In this document: positions 1 to 5,319 of the stretch, piece after piece
Position numbering within the stretch: position 1 is the stretch's first letter
How the letters are laid out: the number at the start of each line of letters is the position of its first letter
Source of the DNA: Aquincola sp.
GTDB lineage: Bacteria > Pseudomonadota > Gammaproteobacteria > Burkholderiales > Burkholderiaceae_C
Assembly: GCA_029884035.1 (NCBI GenBank)
Contig: JAOUIM010000101.1
Location: 1 to 10,292 of the forward strand
Direction of reading: 5' to 3'
Length of the DNA stretch: 10,292 nucleotides
Made by a program: the position numbers and the translations under genes
The notes under the pieces: model-generated
What the model was told of the DNA's origin: nothing
The model's database searches: none
The model's input: the letters and a program-made list of their open reading frames with translations, nothing else

Positions 1-2019
1 GAGAAGCGGCCGGGCACTGCCGCAGCCGACGCGCCGTTGCGCTCGCGCGGCAACTGCGTCTTCCTCGGCAGTTCGGTGCGCAGCGGAACTGCCAAGGTCG
101 TCGTCGTGCGTACGGGTGTGCACACGGCGATGGGCGAGGTGGCCTCCCGTCTGCTCGAGCCCGCGCAGGAGACCGAGTTCGCGCGCGGCGTGCGCCACTT
201 CGGCGAGTTGCTGGTTCGCGTGATGGTGATCGTCGTGGTCGCGGTGCTGGTGACCAATCACTGGCTCGGCCGGCCGGTGATCGATTCCCTGCTGTTCGCC
301 GTCGCTCTGGCGGTGGGTCTCTCGCCCGAGCTGCTGCCGGCGATCGTGAGCGTGTCGCTTGCCGGCGGCGCGCGCCGGCTTGCGGCCAGCGGCGTCCTGG
401 TGCGACGGCTGGAAGCGATCGAGGACCTCGGCGGCATCGACATTCTGTGCACCGACAAGACGGGCACCCTGACCGTGGGCACGATGGCGCTGCAGGCGGC
501 GGTGGACGCAGACGGCGGGGAGGCGATGCCGGTGCTGCGACTGGCCCACGTCAACGCTGCTTTCGAGACCGGGATCGACAACCCGATGGACACGGCGCTG
601 GTCGATGCCGGGCGCGCAGCAGGGCTCACGACCGAGGGCTGGACCAAGGTCGACGAGATCCCGTACGACTTCGTGCGCAAGCGCCTGACCATCGTCGCCG
701 CTGCCGCCGACGATCCGGGACGCCATCGGCTGATCGTCAAGGGGGCCTGTGCCCAGGTGCTGGCCATCTGCACCGGGGTCGAGCGGAGCGGGAACGAGCG
801 CCCGCTCGACGAGGCCGAGCGTGGGCGGCTCGAAGCCTTCGTGCGCTCGCAAGGCGAGCGTGGCGTACGCGTGCTGGCGGTGGCCACGCGCAGCGTGCCG
901 GCGCAGCCGAGCTACACCGTGGCCGACGAGGCGGCGCTGGTCCTTGTAGGGTTCCTGCTGTTTGCCGATGCGCCCAAGCCCGATGTGCTGCGCACGCTGC
1001 ACGATCTGGCAGCGTGCGGTGTGCGCGTGAAGATCGTCACCGGAGACAACCGACATGTCGCCGCGCACCTGGCGCTGATCGTCGGCCTCGACCCGACAGC
1101 GGTGCTCTCGGGCGCGGATATTGCCGGCATGCGCGACGAGGCGCTATGGCACCTGGCCGAACGGACCGACCTGTTCGTCGAGCTCGAACCGGCGCACAAG
1201 GAGCGTATCGTGCGGGCCCTGCAGCATGCCGGGCACGCAGTGGGCTTCATGGGCGACGGCATCAACGATGCTCCGGCGCTGCATGCGGCCGACGTCGGCA
1301 TCTCGGTGGACCGTGCCGTCGACGTTGCGCGCGAATCGGCCGACGTCGTGCTGCTGCGGCCCGACCTCGGGCTCCTGCTTCGTGGTATCGAGCAGGGGCG
1401 CCGCACCTTTGCCAACACCATGAAGTACATCGCGATCACGATCAGCGCCAACTTCGGCAACATGGTGAGCATGGCTCTCGCGACGCCGCTGCTGCCTTTC
1501 TTGCCGCTGACTGCCACCCAGATCCTGCTGAACAACCTGCTGTCGGACCTGCCGGCAATGGCGATCTCGACCGATCGTGTGGATGCTGACAGCCTCGACG
1601 TCGCGCAGCGCTGGAACGTTGCCGAGGTGCGCCGTTTCATGATCGTATTCGGTCTCACGAGTTCGCTGTTCGACCTGTTCACCTTCGCGCTGTTGCTGTA
1701 CGTGTTCGACGCCGGCGAGACGCTGTTCCACAGCTCCTGGTTCGTCGTGTCGCTGCTCACCGAACTGGTGGTCGTGCTGGTTCTGCGCACGCACGCTGCG
1801 GCATGGCGCAGCCGGCCGAGTCGGCTGCTGCTGGGCTCCACCGTGGCGATGGCGGTGCTCGCGCTCGCGCTGCCTTCGCTGCCGGCAGCCGGGCGGGTGT
1901 TCGGCTTCGTGCCGATCCCGCCAGACCTGGTCGGCACGCTCGTCGCCGTCGTCGTGCTCTACGCGCTGACCACCGAGTGGCTCAAACGGCACCTGCAGCG
2001 TGCAGGCAGCCCGGCGTAG
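1..2019 (+). CDS. mgtA: MgtA/MgtB-like P-type cation-transporting ATPase, 5'-truncated by the window
   Basis: An inner-membrane P-type ATPase that couples ATP hydrolysis to cation import, Mg2+ in characterised MgtA/MgtB. The frame is open from base 1. The first codons (E-K-R-P) look like the tail of the actuator-domain TGES-x-P-V-E-K segment, so roughly the first 220 residues lie upstream. Visible in order: two membrane helices with the M4 motif PELLP (325-339), phosphorylation loop DKTGTL with its Asp at 454-456, nucleotide-binding KGA (739-747), TGDN (1039-1050), hinge GDGINDAP (1252-1275), and about six C-terminal helices. The C-terminal stretch after M6 (RFM, TSS-x-FD, SxWF, LRT) follows MgtB closely. 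M6 differs: it reads LLSDLPAM where MgtA/MgtB have an YDISQ-type segment, so Mg2+ specificity is inferred, not shown. It ends 25 nt from the convergent usp stop. Family assignment is firm; substrate is not. Confidence 0.9.
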   Translation, partial: EKRPGTAAADAPLRSRGNCVFLGSSVRSGTAKVVVVRTGVHTAMGEVASRLLEPAQETEFARGVRHFGELLVRVMVIVVVAVLVTNHWLGRPVIDSLLFAVALAVGLSPELLPAIVSVSLAGGARRLAASGVLVRRLEAIEDLGGIDILCTDKTGTLTVGTMALQAAVDADGGEAMPVLRLAHVNAAFETGIDNPMDTALVDAGRAAGLTTEGWTKVDEIPYDFVRKRLTIVAAAADDPGRHRLIVKGACAQVLAICTGVERSGNERPLDEAERGRLEAFVRSQGERGVRVLAVATRSVPAQPSYTVADEAALVLVGFLLFADAPKPDVLRTLHDLAACGVRVKIVTGDNRHVAAHLALIVGLDPTAVLSGADIAGMRDEALWHLAERTDLFVELEPAHKERIVRALQHAGHAVGFMGDGINDAPALHAADVGISVDRAVDVARESADVVLLRPDLGLLLRGIEQGRRTFANTMKYIAITISANFGNMVSMALATPLLPFLPLTATQILLNNLLSDLPAMAISTDRVDADSLDVAQRWNVAEVRRFMIVFGLTSSLFDLFTFALLLYVFDAGETLFHSSWFVVSLLTELVVVLVLRTHAAAWRSRPSRLLLGSTVAMAVLALALPSLPAAGRVFGFVPIPPDLVGTLVAVVVLYALTTEWLKRHLQRAGSPA

Positions 2020-2044
2020 GCGAGGGCGCGGTGCGGCTGCGGCC

Positions 2045-2911
2045 TCAGTGCGCCATCAGCACCGGCAGCGTCATCGACTGCAGGACCGTGCGCGACGCAC
2101 CGCCGAGCACGAGTTCACGCGCTCGGCTGTGCCCGAAACAGCCCATCACCAACAAGTCGGCGGACACGTCGGCGGCCGCTGACAGCAGCGCTTCGCCGGG
2201 GTGGTCGCGATCGATCAGGCAATGGGTGGTCTCCGCCGCGCAGTCGTGCAAGCCCAGCCATCTCCGCAATGCGGCGAGGGTGGGCGCGGCAGCGTCGCCG
2301 GGGTCCGGCGCCTCGACCGCAAGGTGGATGCGTCCGGCACGCTGCAACCATGGCAGCGCGGCACGCACGGCGCGGGCCGCCTCGCGGGTGGCCTTCCACG
2401 CCAGCAGCGCGATCAGGCCGTCGCTGGTCAGCGTGGCGGGGTCGAATCGCCCCGCATAGGGCACGACGAGCCCCGGCGCGCCAGTCTCGATCAGCGTCGA
2501 TGCGACGAGTTCGCTGTCCGATGCTCGCTGAGCGGTCGAGGGATCGTGCTGCCCGAATACCACCAGGTCGGCCAGCAGCGCGTGTGCCGCCAGCGCGGCA
2601 TAGACAGGGTCGCGTCCGGCGTCGACCCACTGTGCTGCGTCCGCGACCGCGGTGCCAGCGCCGCCAATGACTCGGTCGAACATGGCGCGCGCCTGCTCCT
2701 GGCGCTCGCGATCGATACGCTCGAGGGCCGGCATCAGCGACGCGAATCCTTCGACCAGCAGAAGAGGTGTGTCGTAGGCCGCCGTCGGCACGGCATAGAC
2801 TGCGGTGAGCCAGGCACGAAACGCCTGCGCCAGCGTCAGCGCCATGCGTAGCCGCGCCTCGCTGCGAGCAAACGCGTCCACATGCACGACGATCGAGCCC
2901 ACGATGTTCAT
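2045..2911 (-). CDS. universal stress protein, tandem UspA domains
   Basis: A 288-residue cytoplasmic protein with two UspA-type alpha/beta domains, about residues 1-152 and 160-288. Domain 2 ends with the nucleotide-loop pattern G257-x2-G260-x9-G270-G271, followed by ASR-x-VL and a hydrophobic LPVLM strand, the usual Usp ending. In domain 1 the same place reads GQHD without the glycine loop, so probably only the C-terminal half binds ATP. Tandem Usps of this type are commonly induced by stationary phase, hypoxia or redox stress; the exact role here is unknown. The start is supported by a GAAGG ribosome site (2919-2923) 7 nt upstream. It is divergent from hsp20 and may share the FNR/FixK-like site at 2977-2990, although no good -10 is visible on this strand. 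Its 3' end converges on the ATPase gene. Confidence 0.92.
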   Translation of the reverse strand: MNIVGSIVVHVDAFARSEARLRMALTLAQAFRAWLTAVYAVPTAAYDTPLLLVEGFASLMPALERIDRERQEQARAMFDRVIGGAGTAVADAAQWVDAGRDPVYAALAAHALLADLVVFGQHDPSTAQRASDSELVASTLIETGAPGLVVPYAGRFDPATLTSDGLIALLAWKATREAARAVRAALPWLQRAGRIHLAVEAPDPGDAAAPTLAALRRWLGLHDCAAETTHCLIDRDHPGEALLSAAADVSADLLVMGCFGHSRARELVLGGASRTVLQSMTLPVLMAH

Positions 2912-2948
2912 TGCATTGCCTTCATGACCGCCCGGCTCGCGTTGAACT

Positions 2949-2962
2949 CAGCCTATCGGCTG
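2949..2962. repeat. small inverted repeat in the usp/hsp20 promoter region
   Basis: CAGCC-TATC-GGCTG, a 5-bp perfect inverted repeat with a 4-nt centre. It lies 38 nt upstream of the usp start codon, where the usp promoter core or leader would be. On the minus strand it contains a weak -10-like GATAGG (2957 to 2952). It could be a small operator or chance; nothing else supports it. Confidence 0.2.
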
Positions 2963-2976
2963 TCAGTGCGGTCAGG

Positions 2977-2990
2977 TTGAGCACGCGCAA
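2977..2990. promoter_or_regulatory. FNR/FixK-type binding site between usp and hsp20
   Basis: TTGAGCACGCGCAA matches the FixK2-type pattern TTG(A/C)-N6-(T/G)CAA exactly and the FNR consensus TTGAT-N4-ATCAA at 7 of 10 positions. The centre is 2983.5. A -10-like TAGATT (3012-3017) begins 21 nt after the box, so a transcript starting near 3025 would put the box at about -41.5, the class II activator position. That start would give hsp20 a leader of about 50 nt. The site could also serve usp on the other strand. The likely binder is the FNR-family protein at 4204-5064 or another FNR/FixK protein in the genome. Binding is inferred. Confidence 0.5.
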
Positions 2991-3011
2991 CACGACTGGC
3001 CCCGATGATTC

Positions 3012-3017
3012 TAGATT
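3012..3017 (+). promoter_or_regulatory. candidate -10 hexamer for hsp20
   Basis: TAGATT keeps the first, second, fourth and last positions of TATAAT. It has no recognisable -35 at 16-18 nt, which fits an activator-dependent promoter using the FNR/FixK-like box that ends 21 nt upstream. No other hexamer between the box and the hsp20 ribosome site fits as well. Confidence 0.35.
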
Positions 3018-3062
3018 GCCTTCGACGTGGCCAGTCACCCAGACGGCGCGATCGAGTCAGAT

Positions 3063-3069
3063 GAAGGAG
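3063..3069 (+). promoter_or_regulatory. ribosome binding site fixing the hsp20 start
   Basis: GAAGGAG ends 5 nt before the ATG at 3075. The open frame continues upstream to 3027, but that alternative start has no ribosome site and would add 16 residues not typical of the family. Confidence 0.75.
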
Positions 3070-3074
3070 ATGAC

Positions 3075-3488
3075 ATGAACGCCCTGACCCGCAGTGAACG
3101 TGGTTTCGATGATTTCTTCCCCGAGTTCTTCCGCCGCTTCTCGCGCATGCCCGCGTATGACGGGCCGGCCGAGATCCGTGTCAACGTGAAGGAGGACGAC
3201 AAGGGCTACGAGGTACGCGCCGAGATTCCCGGCGCGAAGAAGGAAGACATCCGTGTGTCGGTCGACGGCAACGTGGTGTCGATCAGCACCGAAATGAAGG
3301 AGGAAAAGGAGACGAGCGGCAAGCGGATGCTGATGAAGGAACTGTATGTGGGCAGCAGCGCACGCAGTTTCACGCTGCCGCACGAGGTCGACGGCAGGGC
3401 CGCGGTCGCGAAGTACGAGAACGGCGTGCTCACGTTGCACCTGCCGCGTGCGAAGGAGAGCATGGGCCGCGCGATCAAGATCGAGTAA
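3075..3488 (+). CDS. Hsp20 family small heat-shock protein
   Basis: A 137-residue ATP-independent holdase of the alpha-crystallin family, expected to form cytoplasmic oligomers that bind unfolding proteins. The short N-terminal arm (residues 1-32) is rich in Phe (FDDFF, EFFRRF). The alpha-crystallin domain spans about 33-125 and ends in the signature A-x3-NGVL-x-L (112-121). The C-terminus carries the I-x-I anchor as I134-K-I136, which docks subunits together. Length is normal for bacterial class A/B Hsp20. The start is set by a strong ribosome site 5 nt upstream. It heads a probable two-gene unit with the phasin-like gene 120 nt downstream, with a strong hairpin between them. No CIRCE element and no convincing sigma-32 promoter was found; an FNR/FixK-type box lies upstream instead. 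Confidence 0.93.
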   Translation: MNALTRSERGFDDFFPEFFRRFSRMPAYDGPAEIRVNVKEDDKGYEVRAEIPGAKKEDIRVSVDGNVVSISTEMKEEKETSGKRMLMKELYVGSSARSFTLPHEVDGRAAVAKYENGVLTLHLPRAKESMGRAIKIE

Positions 3489-3556
3489 CCGTGCGAGCGT
3501 GGTCGGTCCGCCGCAGGAACCTCACGCGGTGGGTCGACAACGATGCGCCGGCAGTG

Positions 3557-3581
3557 GGGCGGCCATGCCGCGTGGCCGCCC
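3557..3581 (+). other. GC-rich intergenic hairpin between hsp20 and the phasin-like gene
   Basis: GGGCGGCCA (3557-3565) and TGGCCGCCC (3573-3581) form a perfect 9-bp stem, eight of nine pairs G-C, around a 7-nt loop. No T-run follows, so it is not a standard intrinsic terminator. It ends 14 nt before the ribosome site of the next gene. Plausible roles are protecting the hsp20 mRNA end, setting the ratio of the two proteins by partial termination or processing, or controlling access to the downstream ribosome site. Confidence 0.55.
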
Positions 3582-3595
3582 GGTCCGGAATCAAT

Positions 3596-3602
3596 GAAGG
3601 AG
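3596..3602 (+). promoter_or_regulatory. ribosome binding site fixing the phasin-like start
   Basis: GAAGGAG lies 6 nt before the ATG at 3609. An earlier in-frame ATG at 3594 overlaps this site and so is unlikely to be used. A start at 3543 lies before the hairpin and has no ribosome site. Confidence 0.75.
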
Positions 3603-3608
3603 TGCGAC

Positions 3609-4202
3609 ATGGCACGTTCAGCAAGGAAGTTGAAGGCAACCCTGGCACGGCCGGCACCGCCACGGCGGGCGGAGGCTGCACCTGAGAAGGACCTAGATCA
3701 GGTCGGCGCGGTCAACGCGCAATGGGCGCGCGAGGCACTGGGTGCTTCGTTGCTGCACACACAGAGCATGTTCACCGTCTTGCAGGCGATGCAGCAGGCG
3801 CAGGCGCGCATGCTTCACGACGCGTCGGCCGACATCGAGGGCGCGATCGAGGCGCTGCGCGCGGCCGAGGACGGCTCCGCGCTCGCCGCGGTGCCCGCTC
3901 GCCTGTTCAACGCGCAGTGGCAGCATTCGCTCGAGAACGTGGCCGCGACCGCAGGGCGCCTGATGGAGATCGAGTCGGCGTGGCTGCAGCAAGCGCAATC
4001 GCAGGCGGCGCAGCATTGGGCCGCGATGCCGTCGGGCAGCGGCGCCGAGGCGTTGCGTGCAGCGATCCCCGTTGCGGACAAGCGCTTGGGCGATGGCGTC
4101 GACGCTGCCTGGCAGCAATGGAGCCAACGCTGGCAGGACAGCGTCGGCGAGATGTCGCGAGCCTGGAGCGAAGCGGTGGGCGCCGCGCAGGCGCGCGCCT
4201 GA
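3609..4202 (+). CDS. phasin-like protein
   Basis: A 197-residue protein with no signal peptide or membrane helix. A basic, Pro/Ala-rich N-terminus (first 25 residues) is followed by an almost wholly alpha-helical body rich in Ala, Gln, Glu and Trp. It has recurring amphipathic helices such as the LLHTQSMFTVLQAMQQAQ segment and a WQQWSQRWQDS segment near the C-terminus. This composition and size suit phasins, which coat polyhydroxyalkanoate granules and can also act as general protein-protecting factors. No catalytic motif is visible. It follows hsp20 in the same direction and probably shares its transcript. Its stop codon is one base from the stop of the convergent regulator gene. The phasin call rests on composition and context, so a generic helical stress protein remains possible. 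Confidence 0.6.
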   Translation: MARSARKLKATLARPAPPRRAEAAPEKDLDQVGAVNAQWAREALGASLLHTQSMFTVLQAMQQAQARMLHDASADIEGAIEALRAAEDGSALAAVPARLFNAQWQHSLENVAATAGRLMEIESAWLQQAQSQAAQHWAAMPSGSGAEALRAAIPVADKRLGDGVDAAWQQWSQRWQDSVGEMSRAWSEAVGAAQARA

Positions 4203-4203
4203 C

Positions 4204-5064
4204 TCAGGCCACCAGAAGATCGCCCTCGTGCACGTGCCTCGGTTCGGCGAGCGGGCGGTGGGTCGGGGCGCGGGTGCCTTCCTCGCACAGGCCTCGCGTG
4301 CTGCGTGCATGCGCGCGCAGGCCGTCGAAGTCGAGGATTTCGATCTCGCGGTTGGCCACGCGCAGGCAGCCTTGCTCGATCAGCAGTCGCAGGGAGCGGC
4401 TGACCGTCTCGTGTGCCAGGCCCAGATGTGCAGCGATGTCGCGCCGGCTCATGCGCAGCAGCATGCGGCGTGGCGACAATCCGCGCTCGCCCATGCGCGT
4501 CGACAGGTGCAGCAGGAAGCGCGCGAGACGCGCATCTGCGGCCACCGCGGCCATCAGCTCGGCAAGCTCGACCGCGTGGCCGACCTGGCGGCTGATCACA
4601 TGTTGCAAGGCGCGGTCGAGTCTCGCATCGATACGGCGCAGGCTCTCCAGCAGGCCAAGCGGTACGACGATGACACGGCTGTCTTCGAGTGCCACCGCAG
4701 TGCTCGCGTAGCATCCCTGCGCGATCCCGTCGTAACCGAGGAGGTCGCCGCGCATCGCGAAACCGAGCACGTGCTCGTAGCCGTCTTCGGCCGTCTTGAT
4801 GTTCTTGAAGGTGCCTGCCTGCACGACGCAGATCTGCGTGGCCGGCGAGCCCTCGTGCAGCAGGGTCTCGCCGGTCGCGACGCGATGTGCGCCCGGCACC
4901 TGCAAGGGGGCACCCAGGCCGTCATGATGGGCCGTGGTCAGCGCCTGCAGCAAGTTGAATCCGGCGTCGGCATCGCCGGTCCGCGAGGGGCCGGCAGCAG
5001 CGGCAGCGCGCCAGCGTTCGAAGGCAGGGGAGTCGTCGAGCATGACATGCGCAGCATGAAACAT
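4204..5064 (-). CDS. FNR/CRP-family transcriptional regulator lacking the FNR cysteine ligands
   Basis: A 286-residue DNA-binding regulator. Residues 1-55 are a low-complexity N-terminal extension. A beta-roll sensor domain follows (about 56-140), with FNR-like blocks GETLLHEG and GDLLGYD. Next come a dimer helix (about 141-175) and a helix-turn-helix at 205-232 containing HETVSR. E219, S222 and R223 match the E--SR residues with which FNR and FixK read TTGAT half-sites. The three N-terminal FNR cysteines are absent, and the position of FNR Cys122 is Ile; the cysteines present are 79, 118, 233 and 260. A [4Fe-4S] sensor like E. coli FNR is therefore unlikely. It keeps the FNR GDL-x-G block rather than a CRP-type cAMP pocket. 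The tail after the HTH is about 50 residues, longer than usual. The start is supported by AGGA (5071-5074) 6 nt upstream. It is divergent from the two-component genes. Confidence 0.9.
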   Translation of the reverse strand: MFHAAHVMLDDSPAFERWRAAAAAGPSRTGDADAGFNLLQALTTAHHDGLGAPLQVPGAHRVATGETLLHEGSPATQICVVQAGTFKNIKTAEDGYEHVLGFAMRGDLLGYDGIAQGCYASTAVALEDSRVIVVPLGLLESLRRIDARLDRALQHVISRQVGHAVELAELMAAVAADARLARFLLHLSTRMGERGLSPRRMLLRMSRRDIAAHLGLAHETVSRSLRLLIEQGCLRVANREIEILDFDGLRAHARSTRGLCEEGTRAPTHRPLAEPRHVHEGDLLVA

Positions 5065-5072
5065 AGAGCATC

Positions 5073-5086
5073 CTGTTCTCGATCAA
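5073..5086. promoter_or_regulatory. degenerate FNR-type site overlapping the regulator's ribosome site
   Basis: Read on the minus strand, TTGAT-CGAG-AACAG matches the FNR consensus TTGAT-N4-ATCAA at 8 of 10 positions, with one perfect half-site. It lies 9-22 nt upstream of the regulator's ATG and overlaps its AGGA. Occupancy there would block rather than activate, so negative autoregulation is the natural reading. A second, weaker half-site TTGAT occurs at 5115-5119. Both may be chance. Confidence 0.3.
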
Positions 5087-5262
5087 CGGTCCGTCGTCTG
5101 ACCGTGGTCGAAGCTTGATCCGACGCAGTCACGGCGGCAATCGGCAACGCCTTCACGTTCTGACGGACCGCGGCGGTGGCTCCTGTCGGAGAAATCGCGC
5201 GCGGTTGTCGGAATTGTCCTAACGCCGGCGCACCACAGCGCCCCGTACCAGTTGCGAATCAC

Positions 5263-5276
5263 TTGCGCCGGCTCAA
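5263..5276. promoter_or_regulatory. FNR/FixK-type binding site upstream of the histidine kinase
   Basis: TTGCGCCGGCTCAA matches TTG(A/C)-N6-(T/G)CAA exactly. With its flanks (5262-5277) it is a 16-bp palindrome matching its own reverse complement at 14 positions. The centre is 5269.5. The best -10-like hexamer downstream, TACAGT (5308-5313), would put the box at about -50.5, some 9-10 bp (one helical turn) further upstream than the class II position. Confidence 0.45.
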
Positions 5277-5307
5277 GCCGCGGCGCGCCGGGGGCGCCCA
5301 ACCGGCC

Positions 5308-5313
5308 TACAGT
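5308..5313 (+). promoter_or_regulatory. candidate -10 hexamer abutting the kinase start codon
   Basis: TACAGT matches TATAAT at four positions. Transcription starting 7 nt after it would begin at 5320, the G of the proposed GTG start codon, giving a leaderless message. There is no ribosome-site sequence upstream of that GTG, which fits this reading but does not prove it. Confidence 0.3.
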
Positions 5314-5319
5314 CGCCCT

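Noticed and set aside
447..1589. 380-codon open frame in a second plus-strand frame inside the ATPase gene
   Set aside because: It is an Arg/Gly-rich off-frame reading of the ATPase, which has all its motifs in frame 1.
2976..3006. Possible sigma-32 heat-shock promoter for hsp20 (GTTGAG ... CCCCGAT)
   Set aside because: The two elements are 18 nt apart, whereas groE- and dnaK-type promoters have about 13-15, and the first element is a poor match that overlaps the better FNR/FixK-type box.
4057..5118. Long open frame on the plus strand opposite the FNR-like gene
   Set aside because: It is a GC-rich shadow of the regulator and of the end of the phasin-like gene, with no domain, no ribosome site and low-complexity Arg/Ala/Gln composition.
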